In this document: in pieces, positions 49,377 to 60,326 of the stretch
Layout: every line of letters begins with the position of its first letter
How positions within the stretch are numbered: the first letter of the stretch is position 1
DNA from: Aromatoleum petrolei
GTDB taxonomy: Bacteria; Pseudomonadota; Gammaproteobacteria; Burkholderiales; Rhodocyclaceae
Reading direction: 5' to 3'
DNA: 64,000 bases
NCBI RefSeq assembly: GCF_017894385.1
Contig: NZ_CP059560.1
Span: forward strand, 2,852,001 to 2,916,000
The notes under the pieces: generated by a model
Databases searched by the model: none
What the model saw: only the letters and a program-made list of their open reading frames with translations
Told to the model about the DNA's origin: nothing
Position numbers and translations under genes: made by a program

Positions 49377-49429
49377 AGTGATGTGCGATAAAATGCAATA
49401 AACATACGCATGCTATCCCGGAGAAATGA

Positions 49430-50518
49430 ATGTCTCACGCCCCCGAGCGCACCTGCCGTCGGTTCACCGCTCTGACGATTCTTGCGTGCATCGCCCCTGG
49501 GATTTCCGTTTCAGCCCCCGGGGATTTCTCCGCATTGCCGCGCACGGAGTCGCCCAACCTCCGCAAGGTCAAGCCACCGAAGCATCCCCGTGTCCTGAAC
49601 GAGCACCTGCCGCGAGACGAGATTGAAAAACTGCCCCTTCCCAAGCAACCCCCAGCACTGACCGCGGCGCTGCTCGATCTGGAAAAGGGGAGCCTCGACG
49701 AGCGCATTGCGAAACTCAAGAAGAAGGTTGTGGGCGATCTCGTGTACGTGCGCGGCGGAAGCTTCATGCGCGGAGATTTTCATGTCCAGGCTGGCTTGAG
49801 TGCGAGCTTCACACCCAATCTCGACGATAAACACGTCAAGAAGATCACCCTGAGCGACTTCTGGATCGGCAAGTACAAGGTCGCCTACGCTGAATTCGAT
49901 GTATTTACGGATGCCACGGGACGCAAACGGACGGGGATGGAGCACGATGCCAAATTCCGGCATCCGCTTCTACCTGCGGGTGCCTACTGGCAGGAGGCCA
50001 AGGATTACTGCCAGTGGCTGGGGGAGATTAGCGGTTACCCGTTCGATCTGCCGACCGAGGCGCAATGGGAATATGCGGCACGAAGCCGCGGGCAGTTCTT
50101 TGCAACGGCCACGGACAATGGACATCTGGAGTACGGCCGGAACACGCCGCGCCCATCACAAGCTGAGGCGCTTGCATCTCAATACGTCCAGTCAGGCTCG
50201 CGCTATCCAATCGGGCTATATCCGCCGAATCCGTTAGGTCTTTACGACATGGCTTACCTCGAATTTGAATGGGTCAATGACTGGTATGCCGAGGATACAT
50301 ACGAGAAAGCGGCGCCGCGCGACCCCGGAGGCCCAGAGAGCGGAGAGCAGAAGGTCATGCGCAGTTGGTACATCTGGAATGGGCAAGTCTTGGGAACCAA
50401 CCTCTGGCGCAAGTTCGAGAAATTGATTCCAGATGGAACAGAAGTCTTCGATAGACTTGTGCCAAGCGCAACCAACAGTTCCCCTACGCTGCGCTGTGCG
50501 ATTAATTCGACGCGATGA
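49430..50518 (+). CDS. Exported FGE/SUMF1-domain protein beside T6SS cargo
   Basis: A 362-residue protein with a signal peptide (about 1-28) and a formylglycine-generating-enzyme-type domain: YVRGGSFMRGDF, ISGYPFDLPTEAQWEYAARSRG, FEWVNDWYAED and the end LRCAINSTR. A Cys in the LRCA end is present, but a second redox Cys is not obvious, so enzymatic activity is uncertain. FGE-domain proteins recur near T6SS effector genes; here it lies convergent to a large effector candidate and divergent to the VgrG fragment, so an immunity role is possible but unproven. Confidence 0.75.
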   Translation: MSHAPERTCRRFTALTILACIAPGISVSAPGDFSALPRTESPNLRKVKPPKHPRVLNEHLPRDEIEKLPLPKQPPALTAALLDLEKGSLDERIAKLKKKVVGDLVYVRGGSFMRGDFHVQAGLSASFTPNLDDKHVKKITLSDFWIGKYKVAYAEFDVFTDATGRKRTGMEHDAKFRHPLLPAGAYWQEAKDYCQWLGEISGYPFDLPTEAQWEYAARSRGQFFATATDNGHLEYGRNTPRPSQAEALASQYVQSGSRYPIGLYPPNPLGLYDMAYLEFEWVNDWYAEDTYEKAAPRDPGGPESGEQKVMRSWYIWNGQVLGTNLWRKFEKLIPDGTEVFDRLVPSATNSSPTLRCAINSTR

Positions 50519-50562
50519 ATGCCCCTGCGACATCCAGAAAGGATGCGTCACACTAATAATGC

Positions 50563-53031
50563 TTATGAATAAAACCCGCCGGCGGCCGACGCGTAAAGTG
50601 GATGATCATCGCGCATGTTCCGCTGGAGGGCGTAGGCGACCGTGTCGTTCCCTACCGCTACGTAACCGCGGGTTGGTTCGTCCTTGAGCGATGCATGGAC
50701 TTTGTCGTACCAAGCTCCGAAGTTGCCAGCCATAGCGATTCGGTCTGCCCCACTCCCCAATGAGTGTCGAGCATTCGACAGTTGCAGGGCATTGAAGCCC
50801 GTCTCGTCCAAGTATTCGTATAAGTCGGTTTCGTGCGTCGTCATGCCCGGCAAATCCAGGCCGGAAGGCCCTTCCACGGCGAAAAACGCCTTGAGTTCGG
50901 AAAAATTCCTCTCGAAGCTGCCCTTGCTCCCGTCTGCGCTGATGTGCTGAATGACATTCTCAATATCCGATTTCAACTGTGTCTGCCGAAGGATAGAGAG
51001 TACGGCCTGTTTCTGCGTACGCAGGTAGCTGCTCCCCAGACCCGGTTCGGTGGCGATGCTTTGCCAACGGTGCCGCGTCAGCTGGTAAATAAGCATGCCC
51101 TTGGCTTCAGGCGGACTGAAGCGGGTTGCGGCAGGTTTTCCTAGAATCTGTTTGCCGAGCGCATATGAATTTTCGGCTCGTTGATAGGAGAGCTCAATGT
51201 CTCGAAATACCTTCGCTAATGCATTGCCGCCGACAAGAAAATACTCTTCAACCTTTTTTCCTTGACATACCATCAGATAGGTCAGGTGCTTCAGTGCCCT
51301 AAAGCCCTGCTCGGAAATGATCACGAGATTTCTGAACCCCACGTGCAGCAGGTTGTAGTAGATCCAGTACATGAAGCTCGCCAGCTGCTTCACGCCCACG
51401 GCGAAGCTAACAGTCCCTTCGGCCCCGACACCGAAGCAGATCCCCGCGTGAGCGGTGATACGGAAGACCCCGTCGACATAGTCGACCATCCATCTCGCAC
51501 TCGCACCAATACCGGCCTGGCCCTGGATTTCCGGCGCAATGCTCGCCATGACTTCGAACTCTTTCTGCTCGTTGTGCGGATTGCGCCACTGAAGGGCGCC
51601 CTTGAGTTCAAGACCTCCCTTGGCGCCCGCGAAAAACTCGACCTCCGCTGCGGCCGAGGCGACGTTCTTCCACGCATCGCCCTGCCCATTGACGTCGATA
51701 TTGCGGGCTCGGCGGGTCCTTCTGCCCTTGCCCGAGAGGCGGGCCGCCCTTCCACGTTTGCGCCTTCCATCCAGGTCTGCGACATCGACGTCCTTCATCG
51801 CGACTTCCAGTGAAAGCTCTCCTGCGAGGCAGACGCCGATCACCCCCTTGAGCTCGGCCGCGGCGACGACGCGCACGGCGCCCATGTCGTAGGGCTTGCG
51901 GGGCATCGCCTGGCCTTTCGATATTGCCGCGATCTGTTCGATGTCGAGCAGGTAGAGCATCACACCCTCTCTGGAGGGCAGGTAGAGACTGGCGCCCGCC
52001 TTGCCTTCGGCGAAGGCGATTTCGGCGCTGCCTTCCGCCTTGACGCTCACGTTGCCCTGGAGAGGGGCGATCTCGCCCGACAGGCTGGCGCCGCTGAAGT
52101 ACCGCATCGCGGCGGCCTCTGCGCCGAGGTCGATATCGCCGATCGGCGTGTCGCCGAAGACGAGTTTTCCCTCCTTGCTGAAGGTCGCGCTGGCGTTCCA
52201 GTTGGCTAGTGCCTCGGGTCCAAGCGTGCCCGTATTACTGATCTCAAGGGTGCCGAAATTCTTGCTATCGACCTTGAGCTTCATGACCTGCTCGCCGAGG
52301 TACTGCCGCATTTTTGTGCGGTCGATCTTGCGCTGGCCGTTTGCGTCGGTCTTATAGACGTCGGCCCATTTCATGGACTGTTTGTCCTTGAACCTGGGCC
52401 AACGCGCCTTGAGCTTGTCCGAACTGAGCACGCGCAGAGGGCCCAGGCCTTTGTAGCGTGCCTCCTGCATGAAATGGTCGCGCAGCCCCGCCCCTGTCTT
52501 GAAGCTCCAGGCCGTCTTCAGATCGGTTCCGTCGCGCTTCCACTGCCCGTCATCGGCGCCGCGTTCGAATCTGGCGGGACTCGCATTGTTGCCGTCGAGC
52601 AAGGGAATGAGTTCTATGAGCTTCTTGCCGTTGCCGCCCAATCGGTCGAGCGGCGCGAGCTCCTTGCGCAGCGATTGGGTCGCCTCTTCTCGCCACTGGA
52701 TCGCGAGTGCCTGTGCCTGCTCGGCCTGCTCGATGGTTGCGCGATTCACGGAGCGAGGTCTTGCGGCTAGCTCTCGCGCGATGACGCTCAGCCGTTCGTC
52801 ACAAACGGCAAGCACTTCATTCGCGAGCATCTGTTCGTGCATGAGGCGATTCCACTTGTCGAACTCATTATTCAGTGCGGTCGTGTCGCCGGCAGGAACT
52901 CCGATCACTTCGCCAGTATCGAGCCGCAGATAGGCGTTGGGGGTGGGCGCCACCTGCGCGTAAACCTGGCTGCCGGGCGTCGTGTTTGCGGTGCCGGTCT
53001 GGAGGGCCGTGAGCGTGGATCCGTAAGACAT
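50563..53031 (-). CDS. Large T6SS effector candidate, unrecognised family
   Basis: An 822-residue protein without signal peptide, encoded 40 bases after the full-length vgrG on the same strand, the usual place for VgrG cargo. The N-terminal third is charged and helical (KWADVYKTDANGQRKIDRTKM). The middle has beta-rich, repetitive GxAxLxxSAEx-like strands and an Arg-rich stretch (about 405-425: GRRKRGRAARLSGKGRRTRR, a 20-residue run). One hydrophobic patch (VKQLASFMYWIYYNLLHVGF) is near residue 545. I recognise no catalytic motif; it could form or perturb membranes. Confidence 0.65.
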   Translation of the reverse strand: MSYGSTLTALQTGTANTTPGSQVYAQVAPTPNAYLRLDTGEVIGVPAGDTTALNNEFDKWNRLMHEQMLANEVLAVCDERLSVIARELAARPRSVNRATIEQAEQAQALAIQWREEATQSLRKELAPLDRLGGNGKKLIELIPLLDGNNASPARFERGADDGQWKRDGTDLKTAWSFKTGAGLRDHFMQEARYKGLGPLRVLSSDKLKARWPRFKDKQSMKWADVYKTDANGQRKIDRTKMRQYLGEQVMKLKVDSKNFGTLEISNTGTLGPEALANWNASATFSKEGKLVFGDTPIGDIDLGAEAAAMRYFSGASLSGEIAPLQGNVSVKAEGSAEIAFAEGKAGASLYLPSREGVMLYLLDIEQIAAISKGQAMPRKPYDMGAVRVVAAAELKGVIGVCLAGELSLEVAMKDVDVADLDGRRKRGRAARLSGKGRRTRRARNIDVNGQGDAWKNVASAAAEVEFFAGAKGGLELKGALQWRNPHNEQKEFEVMASIAPEIQGQAGIGASARWMVDYVDGVFRITAHAGICFGVGAEGTVSFAVGVKQLASFMYWIYYNLLHVGFRNLVIISEQGFRALKHLTYLMVCQGKKVEEYFLVGGNALAKVFRDIELSYQRAENSYALGKQILGKPAATRFSPPEAKGMLIYQLTRHRWQSIATEPGLGSSYLRTQKQAVLSILRQTQLKSDIENVIQHISADGSKGSFERNFSELKAFFAVEGPSGLDLPGMTTHETDLYEYLDETGFNALQLSNARHSLGSGADRIAMAGNFGAWYDKVHASLKDEPTRGYVAVGNDTVAYALQRNMRDDHPLYASAAGGFYS

Positions 53032-53071
53032 GGTTTGAGGGATTTCAGGTCTGGTGAGAGATCGGGATGAG

Positions 53072-55978
53072 CTATTTGCCCCAGAAGAGCCGGAGCTTTT
53101 CGGCTTTGCCGAATGTCAGACGAGCCGTCCGGCCTTGTGCGTCGGCAAGGCCGGCAAACAGGACATTCCCTTTGTCATCCTCGATGCGATAGGGCGCTCC
53201 GGCGATGGGCTCCTGCGTCACCTCGTCACGGATTACAAACTGTTCGTCAAAGAGATCCTTCGTTTTCGGAAAGGAGAGTCCGTCCGCGTCGGCACTCGCC
53301 GGCCCGGTCAAATTTTTCCTGCTCGCCTTGAGTGCGACCTTCCCGGGCGCATGCAGCTGGATGTTGCCGCCCTCGATCCTGAGATACGCCCCCTGTGCGG
53401 TGGCGAGGATGTGCTTCTTCGCGCTTGCCGACAGCGCGGCGGTGGTGCTGGCGACGGTCACCCGCTTGTCGGCGGCGGCGCTGAGCTTGCCGCTCTGGCT
53501 TTGCACGCTGACCCGCCCGCTGGCGGCATGCAGGTGGATGCCGGTTTCGGTGTTGGGTTTCTGCCCGCCCGGGGCCTTGCCGATGGTGAAGAGGGCGAGG
53601 CCATGCGCGATCGCCATGGCGTGATTGCCCTGGCTGACGAACTGGGCGTCGCCGGAGGCGGTGAGGAGGTTGTGCCCGGCGGCGAGGATGAGGTCTTGCG
53701 GGGTGAGCTGGGCGATGCCGGCGGGGGCGCTGTACTGGATGCGGGGGGCGGACCAGGCGGGGACGGTGCCGGTGCCGCCGCCGGCGGCGAGGAAGCTGCC
53801 GCGGCTCGAGGCGGCTTCGGTGCTTTGGCGTTCGGCGGTGCTGCGCAGGACGTCGAGGCCGCGATCGAGCGAGGTGGTGGCGGGGAGATTGTGCGGGGCG
53901 TCGTCGCCGCTCAGGCCCGCGTGGTGCTTGTGGGCAGTCGCGGCGAGGCCGTGGACGAGGTCGCGGGCTTCGTCCGTGCGATCGATCGCCTCGCGGCTGT
54001 CGAGGTGGGGGCCGCGCGCGCCGGGCTGCGCGTCGGCGCTGACGAGCAGTCCGCTGCCGGCGCGGGTGGCGAGCGCGGCGCGAGTGGCGAGTTCGGCGCC
54101 ATGTCCGCGGCTGGCTTCGCGCGCGTTGCCGGTTTGGTGCTTGAGGTGGCCCAGTTGCAGGCGGGTGTCGTGGGCGGTGGTGGAGAGTTCGATGCGCGCT
54201 TCGGTCGGGGTGTCGTCGAAAACGAGCTGGTTATGGCCGCCCTGTCCGCTGCGACTGGCGGAGAGCTCCTGCGTCTTGAGGCCGGAGAGGCTGGCGCCGT
54301 GGGTGTGGGCGGGATCCGAGCGGCCGGCGAACCACGCGGGTGCGTTGGCGGTGGCGCGCTGGGTGCCGCCGGCGAGGCGGTTGCCTGCGGCGTCGGCGTT
54401 GCCTTGGCCGTTGTAAAGGCTGCCGATGACGATGGGGCGGTCGATGTTGCTGTTCTGGAAGGCGACGACTACTTCCTGGCCGGGACGCGGGACGAAGTGG
54501 CCGCCCCAGTCGGCGCCGGCCATGGGCGAGAGCACGCGCAGCCATACGCCGCGGGTGGCATTGGCGGGGGCGTTGTCGCTGCCGCTGGGGTGGGGCTGGC
54601 GGGCGGCCGAGCGTTCGCCGCGCTGCCAGTGGAATTGCACGCGGATGCGTTGATCGCGGTCGGTGTGGGTCGGGGTGGGTTCGCCGGTGGCGGCGCAGTC
54701 GCCGACGACGATGGCGGTGGTGGGGCCGCTGGCGGTGGGGCGCGGGTGGAGGGCGCGGCCGTGGCCGTCGCGCAGCAGCGGACGCCAGGGTAGGGCGGCG
54801 GGAACGCAGCGGAGGCGGTTGCGGTAGAAGTCGGCTGTGCCGCCTTCCGGGGCGGGGCTGCCCGCGATGCCGGGGAGTGTCGCGAGGTTGTTGCGCGCGC
54901 GGTGCGTGACGGCGGTGATGAGGAAGCGGCGCTGGTCCGCATCCGTGCCCGAGTGCCGTGCGTGGTCGCGCAGTTCGAAGGTGGTGCCGGGAGCGGCGCC
55001 GCGCACGGTGCCTTCACCGAGCATCTCGCGCTGGCGGGCGTCGATGGCTTCTCGCTGGCGCCGGATCATGCGTTCGCCGTCGGCTGCGGTCTGCCACGCG
55101 TAGGGGCCGGGGTCGTCGGTGGCAGCTGTGGCGGGCGCTGCGCCGTGGTGGGCGCTGTCGACAGCCTGGGGGCGCGTGGCGAGGCTGCGGTAGTCCCAGC
55201 TCGCGGCGCGCGTGGAGGCGGTGTCGAGGCGCGCGGTGGCGCTCCAGCGGTCGATGCTGTCTGCGGCGAGTGTTGCGCCCGCTTGGGTGAAGCGCACCCG
55301 CGGCTGCGGGCTGTCGCGGAAGGCGGCATTGTGGTCGGCGATGACGAGGGTATGAGTACCGAGCGCGGGGCCGCTGTCGGCCTGGTGCTCGAACCAGTAG
55401 AAGAGGCCCTCCTCGGCGAGCAGTCGCCGCAGGAAGGCGAGGTCGCTTTCGCGGTACTGGGTGGTCATGCCGCGCCGCGGGTAGGCTGCGGGATCGGCGA
55501 GCTCCCAGCGCCAGGCGGGGGCGAGCCGTCCCTGGCCCTGCCAGTCGCCGAGTAGTTCGTCGACGATCTCGACGACGCTCATGTCCTGGAAGAGGTAGCT
55601 GTCGCGGGTCTCGCCGAGGAAGCTCAGCCAGGGTTCGATCGTCAGCCGGTAGCGCGCGAAGCCGCCGTCGGCGCCGAGGCGGGCGGCATGCGTGATGTGG
55701 CCGTGGAAGGGGCGGGCCTCGGTGCGCGAGGCGGCGGTCAGGAGATCGACGCGTGCCGGCTGCCCGAGCAGGGCGGCCAGCGGCAGCCGGACGTCGGCGC
55801 TCAGGGCGGTGAGCTCGATGCGGAAGCCGGCATGTTCGGCGAGCGAGCCGAGCGCTTCGTCGATGGTGACCGTTTCGGCGAGCAGGACGTCGGGGCCGAG
55901 CGGCGTCGTCAGGGTGAGCAGGCGCGCGGTCTGACGCCAGCCGGCGCCGCCGGCGATGAGGTCGGGAATGCTGTGCAT
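53072..55978 (-). CDS. vgrG: VgrG type VI secretion spike protein, extended
   Basis: A 968-residue VgrG that forms the T6SS needle tip. The N-terminal gp27-like part (residues 1 to about 370) begins MHSIPDLIAGGAGW. The gp5/OB domain includes RIRVQFHWQRGE, GVWLRVLSPMAGADWGGHFVPRPGQEVVVAF and NSNIDRPIVIGSLYNG. The DUF2345 region follows, and the tail FVIRDEVTQEPIAGAPYRIEDD resembles a TTR-like adaptor for effector loading. It is followed on the same strand by the 822-residue cargo candidate. No PAAR, Hcp or Tss genes are in the window. Confidence 0.95.
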   Translation of the reverse strand: MHSIPDLIAGGAGWRQTARLLTLTTPLGPDVLLAETVTIDEALGSLAEHAGFRIELTALSADVRLPLAALLGQPARVDLLTAASRTEARPFHGHITHAARLGADGGFARYRLTIEPWLSFLGETRDSYLFQDMSVVEIVDELLGDWQGQGRLAPAWRWELADPAAYPRRGMTTQYRESDLAFLRRLLAEEGLFYWFEHQADSGPALGTHTLVIADHNAAFRDSPQPRVRFTQAGATLAADSIDRWSATARLDTASTRAASWDYRSLATRPQAVDSAHHGAAPATAATDDPGPYAWQTAADGERMIRRQREAIDARQREMLGEGTVRGAAPGTTFELRDHARHSGTDADQRRFLITAVTHRARNNLATLPGIAGSPAPEGGTADFYRNRLRCVPAALPWRPLLRDGHGRALHPRPTASGPTTAIVVGDCAATGEPTPTHTDRDQRIRVQFHWQRGERSAARQPHPSGSDNAPANATRGVWLRVLSPMAGADWGGHFVPRPGQEVVVAFQNSNIDRPIVIGSLYNGQGNADAAGNRLAGGTQRATANAPAWFAGRSDPAHTHGASLSGLKTQELSASRSGQGGHNQLVFDDTPTEARIELSTTAHDTRLQLGHLKHQTGNAREASRGHGAELATRAALATRAGSGLLVSADAQPGARGPHLDSREAIDRTDEARDLVHGLAATAHKHHAGLSGDDAPHNLPATTSLDRGLDVLRSTAERQSTEAASSRGSFLAAGGGTGTVPAWSAPRIQYSAPAGIAQLTPQDLILAAGHNLLTASGDAQFVSQGNHAMAIAHGLALFTIGKAPGGQKPNTETGIHLHAASGRVSVQSQSGKLSAAADKRVTVASTTAALSASAKKHILATAQGAYLRIEGGNIQLHAPGKVALKASRKNLTGPASADADGLSFPKTKDLFDEQFVIRDEVTQEPIAGAPYRIEDDKGNVLFAGLADAQGRTARLTFGKAEKLRLFWGK

Positions 55979-56327
55979 ACGGAGTCAGGGACGCGCCGCG
56001 GCGAACAGGGGCAGCAGCAGCGTTTGTGCCTGGGTGCCGAAAAGCCCGTTAGCATAACGTAAATTAATGTCATCGGGATTGTCGTTAAGCGGGTCGCGGG
56101 GCGATGCGGTGGGCGTGGGAGCAGCTTCAGCCGCGAATCGGCGGCATCGCACGCGCCGCGGTTGCACGGAGCGAGCAAAACCCGGTCGAAGTTGGTGGCG
56201 GATGCCTGCTGCCGACCTCACGCGCGGCTGGCGTGCGCGTGGAGGGGCTGCGCTGCGAAGAATGTTGCCTACATCTTTCGGGTGTCTGTGCGCAATGACG
56301 GCAACGGGACTTGGTGCGAGGACGGCC
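55979..56327. other. Gap between divergent vgrG and polyamine-type transport genes
   Basis: The 349 bases are AT-richer near 56040-56095, where a leftward TTAACG with a TAATTT hexamer about 16 bases downstream could be the vgrG promoter. A minus-strand open frame (55985-56329) reads through this region but has mixed codon use and no recognised product. No ribosome site or repeat stood out. Confidence 0.35.
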
Positions 56328-57320
56328 ATGCGACTGCACGGGTTTCTGGTGGCGCTGCTGGGCCTTGTGGGGGCCGGCCCGTTCGCGTCCGGGGCGGGCT
56401 CGGCCGATGCGAACGGCCTCAGCGTCTATAACTGGAACGATTACATCGCGCGCGACACGATCCCCGCCTTCGAGAAGGCGACCGTTATCGCGGTGAAGTA
56501 CGACCTGTACGACAGCAACGCGACGCTGCAGGGCAAGCTGCTGACGGGGGCGAGCGGCTACGACGTCGTCTATCCCAGCGTCGAGTATGCGGGCCGGCAG
56601 ATCCAGGCGGGCATCTTCCAGCCGCTCGACAAGGGGCGCCTGCCGAATCTCGCCAATCTCGATCCGGTAATCCTCAAGGCGGTCGAGCGCGCGGACCCCG
56701 GCAACCGTTTCGTGGTGCCTTACATGTGGTACACGACCGGGGTTGCGATCAATGTCGACAAGGTCGGGAAGGCGCTGGGCGGCAAGCTGCCGGACAACGC
56801 GTGGGACCTGCTCTTCGACCCGGCCGTGACCGCGCGCCTGAAGGGCTGCGGCATCGCGCTGATGGACGAGGCGAGCGACGTGATTCCGGCGGCGATGCTG
56901 TATGCGGGCGCCGAAACCGCGAAGATGGATCCGGCCGAAATCCGCGCCGCGCTGATCGCCGCGCGGCGGGCGGCCGAGTCGCACACCGGCGCGAAGGTGC
57001 GCTACCTGATCCCCGAGACCGGGGCGATGATGTCGGTGGACGTGATGGCGATTCCGCGCGACGCGCCGCACGTCGCCCACGCGCACGCATGGATCAACGC
57101 AATGCTCGATCCGCAGGTCGTCGCGCAGATCTCCAACGAGACCTACTACCTCAGCGCGAACAAGGCGGCGCTGCCGCTGACCTCGGCGGAGATCACCGGC
57201 AACCCGGCGATCAACGTGCCCGAGGCGCCCAAGGCGCGTCTGCACGCCAAGCCGGTGCTGACGCAGGAGGTTCAGCGCGAACTCACGCAGGCGCTGAACC
57301 GCTTCAAGACCGCGAAGTAA
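56328..57320 (+). CDS. Polyamine-type ABC binding protein lacking a ligand segment
   Basis: A 330-residue periplasmic protein of the PotD/PotF family with a signal peptide (about 1-22) and the conserved start LSVYNWNDYIARDTIPAFEKAT. Compared with PotF, the region after AEIRAALIAARR jumps directly to ESHTGAKVRYLIPETG, leaving out about 36 residues that in PotF contain YINDLANGDICVA and the polyamine-contacting Trp/Asp loop. The reading frame is kept. It may no longer bind polyamines, or bind something else. The start follows GAGGACGGCC; an ATG at 56295 would be a poor signal. Confidence 0.85.
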   Translation: MRLHGFLVALLGLVGAGPFASGAGSADANGLSVYNWNDYIARDTIPAFEKATVIAVKYDLYDSNATLQGKLLTGASGYDVVYPSVEYAGRQIQAGIFQPLDKGRLPNLANLDPVILKAVERADPGNRFVVPYMWYTTGVAINVDKVGKALGGKLPDNAWDLLFDPAVTARLKGCGIALMDEASDVIPAAMLYAGAETAKMDPAEIRAALIAARRAAESHTGAKVRYLIPETGAMMSVDVMAIPRDAPHVAHAHAWINAMLDPQVVAQISNETYYLSANKAALPLTSAEITGNPAINVPEAPKARLHAKPVLTQEVQRELTQALNRFKTAK

Positions 57321-57343
57321 CGCGGCCGGGCCGGGAGGCGCTC

Positions 57344-58489
<1,146 letters not shown>

Positions 58490-58493
<4 letters not shown>

Positions 58494-59443
58494 CACGGCG
58501 GCGCTTCGTCCTCGCGCGCGGGCGCTTCTGGACGGGGCTGCTGCCCTGGGCGTGGATGCTGCTCTTCTTCGCACTGCCCTTCGCGCTGATCGTGAAGGTC
58601 AGCCTGTCCACGCCCCAGCTCGCGATTCCGCCCTACGTGTCGCCCTTCGTCATGGAACCGGGCGAGATGCTGCCGCATTTCCGCCCGGACTTCGCGAGCT
58701 ACCGCCGTCTGCACGACGAACTCCTCGCGCTCGGCACGCCCGGCGCGGACCTGCAGTACCTCTCCGCGTGGGGCGGCTCGCTGCTGCTGGCGGCGCTGAC
58801 GACGCTGCTGTGCCTGCTGATCGGCTATCCCTTCGCCTACTACATCGCGCGCTCGCGCGAGGCCGCGCGCAACACGCTGCTGATGCTGGTGATGCTGCCG
58901 TTCTGGACCTCGTTCCTGCTGCGCGTGTATGCGTGGATGGTGCTGCTCGACAGCAGCGAGCTGGGGCTGATCAACCGCCTGCTGCTCGCCGCCGGCGTCA
59001 TCGACGTGCCGCTGCAACTGCTCTACAACGCGGGCGCGGTGCTGGTCGGCATGGTCTACAGCTACCTGCCCTTCATGGTGTTGCCGCTCTACGCGAACCT
59101 CGTGAAGCTGGATCAACGCCTGCTCGAGGCAGCTGCCGACCTTGGCGCGCGGCCGTGGACGACCTTCCTGCGCGTGACCCTGCCGCTGTCGCGGCGCGGC
59201 ATCGTCGCCGGTTCGATGCTGGTGTTCATCCCGGCGGTGGGCGAGTTCGTGATCCCGGATCTGCTGGGCGGCGGCAACGTGCTGATGATAGGCCGCAGGA
59301 TTTGGGACGACTTCGGCCCCAACCAGGACTGGCCGATGGCGGCGGCCGTTGCGGTGACGATGGTGCTGGTGCTGATCGCGCCCATCGTGCTGCTGCACCG
59401 GCACGGCCGCGCCAATGGCGGCGACGGGGAGGAAGGGCGATGA
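58490..59443 (+). CDS. Polyamine-type ABC permease, PotB/PotH type
   Basis: A 317-residue inner-membrane permease with six hydrophobic helices and the EAA-type loop EAAADLGARPWTTFLRVTLPLSRRGI that contacts the ATPase. PotB/PotH-like features include LLRVYAWMVLLDSSELGLINRLLL and VGEFVIPDLLGGGNVLMIG. It overlaps the ATPase stop by ATGA and the next permease start by four bases, so the operon is translationally coupled. Confidence 0.9.
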
Positions 59444-60321
59444 GCGTGCGCTCCCGTCCCGGCGCGACGGCCTGGCTGTTGGCCGTATATGCCTTCCTGT
59501 ACGTGCCCATCCTGTGCCTGATCGTGTTCTCCTTCACGGCCGGCGAGATCACGACGCAGCTCGACGGCTTCTCGCTGTGCTGGTACGCCGAACTCGCGCG
59601 CGACGAGGAGCTGATCGACGCGGTGCTGCTGTCGCTGCGTGTCGGTGCGCTGGCGGCGACGGCGGCGGTCGTCGTCGGCACCGTTGCCGCCTTGGTGCTC
59701 GCACGCTTCGGGCGCTATCCGGGCAGCACCGCCTTCGCCGCCATGACGACGGCGCCGATGGTGATGCCCGAGGTCGTCATCGGGCTGTCGCTGGTGCTGC
59801 TGTTCGCGCATCCGCTCTTCCCCTTCCTCGGCGGCCGTGGCGTCGTGGCGATCTGGGCCGCGCACACGACCTTGTGCACGGCCTATGTCAGCGTGCTGGT
59901 GCAGTCGCGTCTGCGCGAGATGGACCGCTCGCTGGAGGAGGCAGCGCTCGACCTCGGCTGTCCGCCCTTCAAGGTCTTCTTCGTGATCACCGTGCCGGTG
60001 ATCGCGCCGGCGTTGCTGGCGGGGTGGCTGCTCGCGTTCACGCTGTCGATGGACGACTTCGTGCTCGCCGCGATGCTGTCCGACCCCGGCAGCACGACGT
60101 TGCCGGTGCTGGTGTTCGCGCGTCTGCACCACGGACTGAAGCCCGAGATCAATGCGCTCGCGACGGTCATCGTCGTGCTTGTGTCGCTCACCGTCGTCAT
60201 CGCCAACCGCGCGATGCTGTCGGCGCAGAGGAGGCGCGCGGCGGCGCTGCGTCATGCGGCGGGAATTTCGCCGACGGCCGCGCCAACCGTTACACTTTCG
60301 ATTCCCGACATGCGGAGGTGA
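59440..60321 (+). CDS. Polyamine-type ABC permease, PotC/PotI type
   Basis: A 293-residue partner permease: six hydrophobic helices, FLYVPILCLIVFSFTAGEIT start, EAALDLGCPPFKVFFVITVPVIAPA loop and the PotC-like FTLSMDDFVLAAML. It completes the importer genes of the operon after the binding protein, ATPase and first permease. It ends in a conserved-length tail and stops just before the TTG-started exporter gene. Confidence 0.9.
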   Translation: MSVRSRPGATAWLLAVYAFLYVPILCLIVFSFTAGEITTQLDGFSLCWYAELARDEELIDAVLLSLRVGALAATAAVVVGTVAALVLARFGRYPGSTAFAAMTTAPMVMPEVVIGLSLVLLFAHPLFPFLGGRGVVAIWAAHTTLCTAYVSVLVQSRLREMDRSLEEAALDLGCPPFKVFFVITVPVIAPALLAGWLLAFTLSMDDFVLAAMLSDPGSTTLPVLVFARLHHGLKPEINALATVIVVLVSLTVVIANRAMLSAQRRRAAALRHAAGISPTAAPTVTLSIPDMRR

Positions 60322-60326
60322 GTGGA

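Noticed and set aside
53054..54793. A rightward open frame rich in Gly/Ala/Val opposite vgrG.
   Set aside because: Repetitive antisense shadow of the vgrG tail; a similar shadow occurs opposite the truncated copy at 48444.
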